Source: Loxodes magnus | Taxonomy: Eukaryota > Ciliophora > Karyorelictea > Loxodida > Loxodidae | Assembly (NCBI GenBank): GCA_946699065.1 | Contig: CAMPDV010000079.1 | Location: 558,001-622,000 of the forward strand | DNA length: 64,000 bases | Reading direction: 5' to 3' | Shown: positions 55,166-64,000 of the stretch, in pieces | How the letters are laid out: each line of letters begins with the position of its first letter | Position numbering within the stretch: position 1 is the first letter of the stretch | Made by a program: the position numbers and the translations under genes | Notes under the pieces: model-generated | The model's input: the letters and a program-made list of their open reading frames with translations, nothing else | Told to the model about the DNA's origin: nothing | Database searches by the model: none

Positions 55166-57841
55166 ATGAATTTAAAGCCATCCAATAATAAACGCTAGAA
55201 GAAAAAGAAAGCTTTTAAGTTAAATTCTTTCCGTTATGAGAGAGTGCTAGTTGATAGCTATTATTTTAATTAGTTAAATAAATTTCATGAATAAGCTTAG
55301 TTAAATATGATATTTAAGATACAATTAATCTTTTATAGTGTATATGAAAGATGTAAGTTATAATACTATTATATTAATTATTCCTATTTTATGATAAATT
55401 AGAAGTATTACATATAAATCACTTATTTATACCCTTAGATACCAAATCCAATTACTTCTTATACATTTGCTCTAAAGCATCCCCTTTCTTTTTATCAAAA
55501 ATTACTTACTTATTGAAGCTAAATTATTAGTGAAGAGATTAATTTCTTTCAAATTAGTTCCATTATTGTAAATTTATCTGTTGCTTTATAGTAGCAGGTA
55601 TAAAGTTATGCTTTAATATAAACTGTAGAGATATTAATTTTCTTAATATTTCTCTATTTCTGATATATGTTTTTAGAAGAAAACTGTAGAATTATGTACT
55701 TTATCTAATTATTATATCTGAAAGCAATACATCCAAATTAACTTATATTGAGTATTTATCCAACTAAAATTATATCGTTTGCTTAACTTTAATACTACTA
55801 AGTTCAAAGTAATTAATTTGACTCCTTTTAAATGAAGGAACTACATCAAGATACACATAGCCTATTTACTACTAAAATCATAGTTCGTTATAAGCTTGAT
55901 TTATCTAAAGTTAATGTAAGCTTATTATAGGATATATACAAATGCTTATTAATAGTCATTAAAATCTTATTTAAATCTTTATCTAAAGCAAAACTTAACT
56001 TTTTATCTTAAGTGTAAATATTAGTTTGGATACTAAAGCTTAAGCTTAATTTTGGTTTAATTAATATATCAAGCATATATTTAAATTGATATGATTATCA
56101 ATATACCATTTTGTTAGACTTATCATGCTTATTTCTCTAATTCTATCTTTATTAAATAAAGAGCTTATTTGGTAAAGTGATTGGGCAATTTACACTAATT
56201 TATATTTTTATTCCTTAGGCAGATTAAGTTGAATGCTAAGACTAAATTCTGGAGTTATTTTAACACATTGCTGTAGCTTTCGTGAGTATAAATAAAGGGG
56301 ATTATTTAGTTTCTATCTAAGGAAATCAGTTTCTTATTAATATGAAGCTTCAAAAAAGCCTTAAAATTTAACTTAATCTATATAAGCACAATATATAAGT
56401 ATTTCCTACAATAGACGCAATATTATGCTAATGGTCTTCAAGAAAATAAGCTAAATAATCGATTTTTTAAAGGACATCTAAACTATTTTAGTCTATTAAT
56501 AAAATTTCAGAATTTTGCTTTAAATAGCTTTGCTATGAAAGAGTTAAGAGTCACTCTAGATATTAACTATTATCTAGTAAATAGGAACTGATGTCACAAA
56601 AATCAAAAGCTCCATATATATTATTTTAGTATTAAACTAAATAAAAAGGAATCTATTATGTCAGAATTTAAATTGAACAACTATCTAAAATATTTTAAAA
56701 TAATAATTAATAAATTAAAGTTTAACTTGTGTCTTTATTCATAGCCTCAAAGTAAAACAATTATATATGTAAAGTAGAGTGGCCAAGAGATATTAGACTA
56801 ATAAATATAGTATTTATGTTTTAAATATTTATTCTTTTATCTGTCACTTGTATATATAGCGAAGTAATAGTATAATCTACAAGTTAAGATAAAAAGTACT
56901 TATATTGTAATCAGTTATAAGTATAGCTATATTAATACTAGGCTATATTTTATCATAATATATTAAATTCTTATTTCTTTTTTCCATAAACTAATAGAAT
57001 TTAAATTAAATTATAACTTATAATAGTAACCAAACTCATTCGAATCACAGCTAAATTTCTAATTTTTCTTAGCTAAATTGGTGAAATAATTTAAACTCTG
57101 TCATTTTAAATATTAAGTAGGCAAGCAAAAATGATCTTGTAGAATACTTTAAGTAAAATGAACCAAGAAATAGGAAGTGTAATTAATTAAAATATAATCT
57201 TATATATTGCTAATAAACTAGGAAATTATATTCTTTCTGTGTTATAATCATTGATCAGTCAAAATTATAAAATGGTAGAAGGTCTATGCAAGTATTTTTT
57301 GAAGTTCACTAAAAAGCATGAGTAAGTAGTTTTCTAGAAAGGCCAGGACAAGAAAAGGATATTAGATATCCCATCTCCACCTCTTGAGAGAGCTTAGAAA
57401 TTTGGTAAGAAGCGTTATTTACTCCTAAATCTTTTATTTCACTATTAAACTGTAGTCAAGCAATAAATAGCTGATTATAGTAGCTCTAAACCTTCAGAAA
57501 TAGGATAAAAAGCTGAAATATATTACTAAAAGTTAATAAAAAACTGGAATATCAGAAGAAATATAATATAAACTAATATTCTAAAAAAGAGACTTAAGTA
57601 TTTTCTGAAGCATATAATAAGAATAAAATAATCAATTCTAGAATTATGTCAATAATAAAAAGAGCTAATTAGCAAAGAAGACAGAATTAAATAAAATTTG
57701 GGAGAAAGCACAACATAAAATGATCAAAAAAACAAAGAAGTGATATGTTTTAATAGAGGAAGATAAGTAAAAAAATGTTACTGCTTTAATTAAAAAGCAA
57801 ATCTATAAGGAAGTGGCAAGTAATTGATTAACTTCAAATGA
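55166..57841 (+). CDS. Large uncharacterised protein, 891 residues
   Basis: A single frame from ATG 55166-55168 to TGA 57839-57841. Only three internal TGA codons occur, all before 56,090; the last 580 codons contain none, well below what AT-rich non-coding DNA would show by chance. Basic N-terminus (MNLKPSNNKRQKKKKAFKLN), several hydrophobic segments (ILIFLIFLYFWYMFL; CLLIVIKILFKSL; INIVFMFQIFILLSVTCIY), a soluble part with GKVIGQFTLIYIFIPQADQV and HIAVAFVSINKGDYLVSIQG, and a Lys/Gln-rich C-terminus (KEDRIKQNLGESTTQNDQ). It is probably a multi-pass or peripheral membrane protein. No known domain is recognised. The TGA may be Trp, since the frame continues to 58171. Confidence 0.58.
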
Positions 57842-57968
57842 GAATATTCAAATTAACAAAGATAATAGCAATAAAAAAAGAAGAAGTAGCAATAACTGAT
57901 ATTAAGCAGAGAAAAAAGCTTTACTATGTTGCATCATGATAAATTTATGAGAAAAAAGTTGGCAAATA

Positions 57969-58238
57969 ATGACAAACGAATGGGAGATTTCAAGAAATGA
58001 ACGCGAGATTGGGTGGGAGAATATAGGAATTTAAACTTAGGTTTTAGCCTCTAGATAAATCTAAATTAGAAAGAGATTGAAAATCTCCAAAGAACTCATA
58101 ATATTTAATTATTGTCGATTTTCTATCTAGCATAAACAATAAAAATAGTTAATTTACTTTCATTACCATGATAATTATTTATAAAATCTTCTTTTCCCAG
58201 ATCTATAAATTTTCCAGCGTTCAATAAGAGAAAATTGA
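57969..58238 (+). CDS. Small hypothetical ORF, 89 residues
   Basis: ATG-to-TGA, charged and GC-richer at the start (MTNEWEISRNEREIGWENIG), then helical. It overlaps the read-through frame of the preceding gene, so only one of the two can be right. Weak support. Confidence 0.3.
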
Positions 58239-58918
58239 GATTTCTAAGATATATAAATTTAATACTAAATATTCATTTATGGAAAAATGATTTGTTCTAT
58301 TATAAAAATAATACAATATTTAGAATCAAAAGAGAAATTTACTGGCAAATTTAAAAAGAAGCATAGCCCCTAAAAGAGAATTAAATTAATTAAACTCAGA
58401 TAATATCAATAGTAGTTTTTTCCGATATAGAGCAGATTTTACTTAAAGTAACAGTCAATTTAGTTTATAGATATTATGAGGATTGCTTTAATAACCATAA
58501 TTTTACGCAAACTAAGTTGATTGAATTTTTAATTATGAACTGCTTCTGAAATAATTCTTGAATTGATGAAAAGACAGATCTTATAAGTAAAAAATACTAA
58601 AAATATTAAATAAATTAATCAGTAAGAAATATAATAGAAAAATTATGGTAGCAATATACAAATTTCTAATAATAAAGGAACTGGGTTTTTGCATTGTTTA
58701 AGAAATTAATAATTTTTGAATTAAAATACGATGCTTTTTTATATTCTCTAGCTAGCTATGCTTAATAAATTTATTGTAACTTACATTAAAAGTCATAACT
58801 AAAACTTAAGTTTTAAAATTTTATAGATAAGCCAAAATTATGTCTTAAAATAAATAATAGCAAACTGGTTCGTTATAAAAATTAATAATTTAAGTATAAA
58901 TAAATAAATTTGATTATA
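58239..58918. other. AT-rich gap
   Basis: No supported gene. If the hairpin and T-run at 58919-58954 end a Pol III transcript, that transcript would lie at the right end of this stretch. Confidence 0.3.
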
Positions 58919-58954
58919 GAGCGCGTAGCACTCTCATTGGTGCGCAGCTCTTTT
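58919..58954 (+). terminator. GC-rich nested hairpin followed by T-run (possible 3' end of a small RNA)
   Basis: GAGC (58919-58922) pairs with GCTC (58947-58950) and GCAC (58928-58931) pairs with GTGC (58940-58943), with an eight-base loop TCTCATTG; TTTT follows at once. Against surrounding DNA of roughly 20 percent GC this islet is striking. A stem before four Ts fits a Pol III terminator of a small RNA. Confidence 0.45.
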
Positions 58955-58969
58955 AAAAAAAATGTTTCA

Positions 58970-59098
58970 TACTGACAAGAATGTTTGTTAATGATAAATT
59001 ATTAGATACTGATAAACCTTGTTCAATACTGGTATAATTATTCAGTACTGATAAAAATGTTCAATACTGATATAATTTTAGAATACTCGTAATCTTTA
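58970..59098 (+). repeat. Degenerate tandem array around ATACTGATAA
   Basis: Five imperfect copies of an ATACTGATAA-like word (ATACTGACAA, ATACTGATAA, ATACTGGTAT, GTACTGATAA, ATACTGATAT) spaced about 20-30 bp lie directly upstream of the structured RNA pair. Regular spacing could mark a promoter-proximal or purely satellite-like array. Confidence 0.5.
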
Positions 59099-59104
59099 AT
59101 ACTT

Positions 59105-59220
59105 ACTGGAGGTCCAAGGACATGGCAGGATTGTGTCTCATTGCATCACCAAAGCAGAGGACGACATGTGTAAATTATGGGTACTTAAATTCCCCACCTC
59201 TGATGAAGCTCGCAATATTA
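59105..59220 (+). ncRNA. Structured RNA candidate, copy 1
   Basis: CAGAGG (59155-59160) pairs with CCTCTG (59197-59202); outside it ATTGC (59140-59144) pairs with GCAAT (59212-59216). The internal loop strands are ACCAAAG and ATGAAG, identical in copy 2. Upstream, GTCC-AA-GGAC forms a small hairpin. GC content is far above the surroundings and no frame is plausibly coding. No RNA family recognised; the transcribed strand is not certain. Confidence 0.55.
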
Positions 59221-59269
59221 TTTCTTTTTAGTTCCAGAATTAAAAATAAACGAAGCCAAGCCAAGCCAG

Positions 59270-59395
59270 TGTCGAAGGTCTAAGAATCTTATGTCTCGAG
59301 GTCAAACCAAAGCAGAGGAAGACATAAAGTCGATTATGGGTACTTAACTTCCCCAACCTCTGATGAAGATGACCTTGTTGTTCACCTTCGAACAA
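59270..59395 (+). ncRNA. Structured RNA candidate, copy 2
   Basis: Nested helices TCGAAGGT (59272-59279) with ACCTTCGA (59384-59391), GGTCA (59300-59304) with TGACC (59370-59374) and CAGAGG (59313-59318) with CCTCTG (59357-59362). The central apical part (TTATGGGTACTTAA...TTCCCC) is shared with copy 1, about 158-160 bp upstream. The middle helix has changed in both strands relative to copy 1 (ATTGC/GCAAT), a compensatory change that supports a folded RNA. Confidence 0.6.
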
Positions 59396-59519
59396 CTATG
59401 GCGGTTTTAAAAAAAATATAATAAATAAAAAATTGCTTTTAATGTATATAAATATAGAGAAGAATAAACTTTTTGGCTTATTTCTGCCTATTTAACCACA
59501 TTTTGATTAGGAAATAAAA

Positions 59520-60000
59520 AAACAGAAAATAAAAATTATAATTATATCCCTAAATGTTGTAACTCTTCTAACTTTACTTACTATCTTCTGTAAATGTAAA
59601 AAGTATAAAATAAAAGAAAAATATCACTTTTTATCTAACTCTCTAGAATTTAAGACTCAAAATAATCTTCAAAAATTTAGAAAAATTTAAGAACAAGAAA
59701 AGGAATTGTATATTCAAACTTACTCATATAAATTAATTAATTAAATTCTTATGATTTTTTAGATTAAGCTAATTTTGGAAAAGTTTATAAAGGTAATTTA
59801 AGCAATTAAATAATAACTGCTAAAATTGCCAAAAAATATTAATAATCTTACTTATTTTGAATTCTCACCAAAGAATTTAAAATTATAAAATGGAAAATTT
59901 TCCTAGATTTCTATCATTTAAAGGTTTATTTTTTAATTTTTAAGATTAGTTATGTATTATAACTGAACTAATGTAGTTTTTCCTATTGTAAGATCTCTTT
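59520..60000 (+). pseudogene. RLK relic (copy 4): membrane helix and kinase N-lobe only
   Basis: Starting at the transmembrane and juxtamembrane region (YHFLSNSLEFKTQNN versus YHQLSNSLELKTQHK) the sequence follows the RLK kinase through a degraded glycine loop (FGKVYKGNLSN), a TAKIAKK-like Lys region and RFLSFKG, to VITELM-QF, then loses similarity. Many substitutions and indels show it is the oldest copy. It overlaps the 3' end of the minus-strand Lys-rich ORF. Confidence 0.65.
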
Positions 60001-60039
60001 AGTTGCTTAAATTAAATTAAAAATAAATTTGCTTTTTTG

Positions 60040-60650
60040 CTAGAAATATGTAAAATTTTCAACATCTATAAGATTCGCTTTTCTCTATTAGCATATAAGT
60101 TTCCATCTAGTGATTTTTGTTTTCTCAGTCAGATCCTCCATCTTTCTATGGAAAGAAAATCGTTAGTTTGCGTCAGATCGATTTCCAGATTTTCTTCTTA
60201 TTTTCTCTTACTGCTGGCATTTTCGTTATAAATACCATCAATTTTTACAAATGTTGTCCAGTTTTCTAATTTCTTTTGGCTTTAGTTCTGTTTGCTTTTT
60301 CCTTTCTCTATTTCCATTTGCACAACCTTTTTATTCGGAATCTTGTCGGATTTTTTCCATTTTTCTCTCTATCTCTTTATTAATTTCTTCTTCCTTTCCA
60401 GTATTTTTCTTCTTGTTCTTGCAAAATTCAAATTTTATTTTCCATCATTTGAATTCTTTTTTTGGACATTTGTTATCCTGTCATGTTTCTAAATTTTCCC
60501 TGAAATGAGATTCATAATCTTCAATGTGGTTCTCAATTTCTTATTTTTTTATTTTATGCCTTTTCCTTTGTTCGGATTCTAATAATCAGTGTTCATATTA
60601 AATCTATTATCTAACTTAAATTCATGCTTTTTATGGTTTACTCGTCTAAA
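60040..60650 (-). pseudogene. Lys-rich coding region with frame breaks
   Basis: Good coding segments alternate between frames: RVNHKKHEFKLDNRFNMNTDY near 60,640, EIENHIEDYESHFRENLETW near 60,530, then KLENWTTFVKIDGIYNENAS and LTQTNDFLSIERWRIWLRKQ near 60,250-60,100. Breaks occur beside A-runs (for example near 60,545), so homopolymer errors in the assembly are possible, as is real decay. It is divergent from a similarly broken ORF at 60732. Family unknown. Confidence 0.4.
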
Positions 60651-60731
60651 TCGTACAAATCGTACAAATGCTCTCAGAAGTCTCGAATTTCACTCACACA
60701 GAAGTAAATAAGCTATGATTAGCTTATTAAA

Positions 60732-61407
60732 ATGGTGGTGGGCCTTCAGCAAGAGGTCAAAAAGTTGAAGAAAGACAATAATAAATTAATAGAAAAAATT
60801 GAACTTGCAGAGAAAATAGAATCGAGATTCATAGTCTAGGAAAGAGATTTTAACACATTTTGGAATGTTTCACAAGACTAGAGCAGTTAATCTGAAAAGC
60901 AATAGAAGCAGAAAGAACAAATAAAAAAGTTAGAAAAAATAGAAGAAAAACGTTAAAAATTGTAGCGTTAAATGGAACTGAAAGAATAAAGAAATGATCC
61001 AATGATAATTGAAGGTGAAAAAACTCGAAATTTCAACCTAAATTAAAAACGAAAAGAAGCTATTATTGTAACTCTCAAAAGAATATGTGGAAAAGGTGCT
61101 AGAAATTTCTCGATTTTAAGTAAGAATATTGAAACTAGTAGAAGTAGTTGAAGAGTAAAAGGAAGAGACAGTAACAACTAAAACTACCAAGAGAAAGAGA
61201 AAATTATATTGTAGAAATGTTTGGGAAATTTACAAGTAAAAAGATATCTAGCATTTAGGTGAAGGAAGAATTAAAGAACAACACGCATGGTAAGTAAAAG
61301 AATTATAGATATTTTCAGATTTTTATGATTAGCCTCTAGAACAAACTAGTGGTTGGCGGAAAAAATTGAAATACCTTAAGAATGTCAAGCGTTTTATCTT
61401 TAATTGA
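60732..61407 (+). pseudogene. Lys/Glu-rich ORF with one frame change
   Basis: It begins MVVGLQQEVKKLKKDNNKLI (coiled coil). The frame changes by +1 between about 60,900 and 61,060, then STQIKNEKKLLLQLSKEYVE and LYCRNVWEIYKQKDIQHLGE, IFSDFYDQPLEQTSGWRKKL lead to TGA 61405-61407. The C-terminal part has clearly constrained composition. I find no 16-19 nt GT-AG intron that repairs the shift, so intron, indel error and decay remain open. Paired divergent, broken Lys-rich ORFs next to GC islets could be parts of a mobile element; this is a guess. Confidence 0.42.
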
Positions 61408-61648
61408 TTTTATAATTTTAAAACTAATACATTTTCAAGGATTTTTAGAGTACTTGCCAATACTTAACTATTTTATTAAATTTATCTAAAATAAGACGTA
61501 TTAAGTTAAAAAATCTAGTTATACTAATTAAAAATAGACAGCCTAATATCTGCTTTTCTAAAAGTTTCAATTACTAAATTATAAAAAAATAAGGACACAA
61601 AACAAACCGATTCTTTAACATTTTACCTAGATAATCTAAATAAAAATA

Positions 61649-62401
61649 ATGAATCAAAGAAGAGTTATAAGTTACTCAAGCAAAATTTACTCCTTCATAA
61701 AAATAGTATTTACAATTTTGATTATCCTGAAAATATCTTATTTTTACGCTTTTAAAATTTGCTTCAATAGATTTTTTTCTTCGTTCAATTTAACTTATGA
61801 AATCTCAAACTTAGATTATATTTTAGATAAATCTCATTAGATTTTTAAATAAAGTAAGCTACTAAAATTTTAATAAGTTCTTTTTTATGCTCATTATGAA
61901 CTAAAATAGCTTTCAACCGAAAAACAGATTTTACACAGTCATCTCTTTAATTTGCTTATTCTAGCTTCGAATGATATAAGATTTATTGAGGTGAAAGATT
62001 ATCATAAATCATATTTGGAATGAATAGATGAAAGTGCTAAATTTTATTTTTCCATAAATCTTTGAAACGTTCATATTGTTAATTAAAAAGTTCTTCGTAT
62101 TGTTCTGTATATTTAACAGATTTTTTTACCTAAGCTTATTTTAAAATATTTTTCCTAGGTTTCTTTTATTTGCTAAATTAAGACTTAAATAAATTTAATT
62201 TACTATCACCTAAATCTGATTTTAATTAGTGATACATTTCAAATATAAATTTTAAGTATGATAAGTTAAGTCCTTTCTTTTTCTTTTATTTTTATAATAG
62301 TAATGATATTTAGATTTCTTAGATTAATTTGGCATTTTCTTGGAGATATACTTATTTTCAGCATATATTTTGCTCAGTAGAAATCTAAACCTTATCGCTG
62401 A
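61649..62401 (+). CDS. Hypothetical membrane protein, 250 residues
   Basis: ATG-to-TGA. An N-terminal basic stretch and membrane helix (IVFTILIILKISYFYAF), a soluble middle with VKDYHKSYLEWIDESAK (Trp = TGA), and C-terminal hydrophobic helices (VLSFSFIFIIVMIFRFL, GDILIFSIYFA) ending in KSKPYR before TGA 62399-62401. The alternation of charged and hydrophobic segments supports a real protein. No family recognised. Confidence 0.5.
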
Positions 62402-62869
62402 TAAGTAGTCACCATATTATATAAGATGGCATTTTGAATATACTTTTTATAAAATAGATCCTTTATGTACAAATTTTTTGACTAGTCTTAGAAATTTAAA
62501 AAATGCTTCTAAGTTTATTAATCTTAATCTTTATATATTCTTATTTTATAATTTAGCATATTTTTGTACTATATAATTAAAAGTTACAAGGTTTATAGAA
62601 CTTAAGTTTCTAAAATTTTAGAAACTATAATATTTGAAATCCTATTAATATTTTAAACTTATTGAATCTCAATTTAATATTGCAATAGATGTCATGCTTT
62701 ATTTGGTTGGCCTATTAAGGTTCAATATGCATCTAATAATAAATTTGGCTTTTATAAATAAGTTAGATTAATTATGACTATAAATTGATTCTTTTTTACA
62801 ACTTTATTTTAATTAGAATTTTTTTAATGGGAGTAATCTTTATCGTTAATCTCAAAATATATTATTATT
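62402..62869. other. AT-rich gap
   Basis: Low-complexity A/T sequence between convergent genes; the 3' end of coiled-coil copy B may reach into it. No other feature recognised. Confidence 0.3.
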
Positions 62870-64000
62870 TAACTTATCTGCTTGGAAATGATAAAAACAA
62901 TATATTTCTATTTTAATCTCTCTATTAATTTTTTATATTTATATCTATTTATTAAACTTATTTTTCTAGATCCATCAATTATTAACTTTGTGTTTAAGTT
63001 ATTTCTGAAAGTACTTTGTAGTTTTGTTGTTAGTCTTTGCTCTATTTTAGAACTTCCTGCATTTTCTTTCCTGAACTTTATTGAATTTCTTTGAATTTTT
63101 TATCTATTTTTTAGTCAAAATCTCAGAATTTCTAATCATCTATTTGTTTAGCTTCCTTTTGACTCTATATAACTGTCTCTATTTATTTGCAAGCTTAGTT
63201 TTATCCTTCTAGTTTCTATTAAATTGAAAGTTCTAAATTGTCTATTTTATTTTCAATTTTGTTTTTTGTTTCTCATATACATTTTATTTCTTCAGTCTGT
63301 TTCTTTTCGTTTCCTTATAGTTCCATAAATTTAACATCATACATCTACTAAAATTCGTTAAACTATTGTTCTAAACTTTCACATTACTTTTTAGATTAAG
63401 TTTTTATATTTTCTTACTATTTTTCGACTTTTCCAATGAGATTTTGCATCTCATTTTTAAAAATATCGAAAGTTTTTATTTTTTATTCCATTTTTTCTTG
63501 AGTTTCAGTGATTTATTATTTTCATAAAATCTATAAAGATTTTATTTCGCTTATTTATTCTCCAAAGTTTCCATATTCCTGTTGCAATTTTAGAAATTCT
63601 TCATTTTATATTTGTCGGATTTGTTCGAACTTCTCTTTAATAAGCTGATCATATTACTCAGAATTCTAACTTTCTCTGAATTAATAGCTCTGTAATCCCT
63701 GAACTATTTCTGCTGGAACAAGAGTTGAGTTAATTTTATGCTTATTACTGTTTTGGATTTCTTAGCTGAGTTATTATATTCTTTAATTTTACTCTTAAAG
63801 AATCTTATCATATTCTTGTTTTCTTTAAGTTTCAGATTCTAAATTTTAGTTATATTTTACTTCAAATGTAGCTTAACTTTGCTTCAACTTGTTATTCTAA
63901 AAATTCAGCCTTTATACTCTTGCTTCTGTTTTCAATATTCTGTAATTATTTTTAGGGATTAAGATTATTAACTAGCTTCTTGTATAAATTATTAATGCTA
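62870..64000 (-). CDS. Coiled-coil family copy B (5' part outside window)
   Basis: At least 370 residues of Lys/Glu/Gln-rich coiled coil, open at the right window edge. Core blocks: KFEQIRQIQNEEFLKLQQEY-GNFGEQISEIKSLQIL, TFDIFKNEMQNLIGKVEKQQ, SLEQQFNEFQQMYDVKFMEL, KIENKIDNLELSIQQKLEGQ. It is homologous to the frame-shifted copy A at 53-55 kb. Near 63,850 the frame appears to change by +1 relative to copy A, so this copy may also be damaged or contain an unplaced intron. No clear TGA ends it; the lower boundary is approximate. Function unknown. Confidence 0.55.

Noticed and set aside
59105..59150. SRP RNA S-domain, from AGGTCC...GGCAGG
   Set aside because: The tetraloop and asymmetric loop are missing and copy 2 lacks the motif.
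59190..59380. Hammerhead ribozyme, because of CTGATGA
   Set aside because: The required GAAA strand and cleavage-site helices are not present at suitable positions.
60037..60508. Plus-strand Ser/Phe-rich ORFs
   Set aside because: They are complements of the Lys/Arg-rich minus-strand coding segments, which have more natural composition.

Overview
The window is AT-rich eukaryotic nuclear DNA from a ciliate with a reassigned genetic code. Read with the standard code almost nothing makes sense. Read with TAA and TAG as Gln and TGA as Trp, about sixteen full-length genes appear, most with recognisable families. Sense TGA codons fall on conserved tryptophans (GNPTAB-type YTWVNGSDP, PIGO GDDTW, VMP1 WW, p23 KW, ankyrin xTALHLA and TPLHLA repeats), and every confidently assigned gene ends at TGA. 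UAR = Gln with an ambiguous UGA (Trp or stop) is the karyorelict code (for example Loxodes); the Condylostoma code, where all three triplets can be sense or stop, is the main alternative. Introns are minute: four of 17 nt and one of 19 nt are well supported, two more of about 16 and 22 nt are likely.

Layout. 0-15.3 kb: EGF-repeat membrane protein (cut by the window edge), PLAC8 protein, LRR-ankyrin protein, HSP90 co-chaperone p23, complex I LYR subunit NDUFA6-like and GPI ethanolamine-phosphate transferase PIGO-like (start codons only 9 bp apart), VMP1, small coiled-coil protein, membrane-anchored TTL-like ligase. 15.5-20.3 kb: a Stealth/GNPTAB-like phosphotransferase followed in the same frame, with no TGA between, by a receptor-like kinase (RLK copy 1). 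20.5-30.1 kb: MORN-repeat protein, acidic Ser/Glu/Asp-rich protein, 1,208-residue LRR protein. 33.1-35.8 kb: RLK copy 2 on the minus strand. 37.5-49.8 kb: coiled-coil protein, a protein with an in-frame 30-bp minisatellite, QTRT2-like subunit, TauE/SafE family transporter, unknown ORFs. 50.4-52.4 kb: RLK copy 3, an inverted duplicate of copy 2 now decayed (frameshift, in-frame loss of most of the kinase N-lobe, HRD changed to HRN). 53-64 kb: a two-copy coiled-coil family, an 891-residue unknown ORF, a GC-rich islet with a tandem pair of structured RNA candidates and a hairpin plus T-run, a fourth RLK relic and two broken divergent Lys-rich ORFs.

Several genes serve the secretory and endomembrane system (PIGO, Stealth, VMP1, p23 as folding helper), others cilia or cytoskeleton (TTLL, MORN, LRR, coiled coils), and the RLKs look like a locally expanding and decaying receptor family. 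Because only TGA can stop translation, nearly every frame stays open for long distances. Small unrecognised ORFs are therefore supported only by an ATG, a TGA in frame and balanced amino-acid composition, and are scored low. All reading was by eye; no search, alignment or codon statistic was run.
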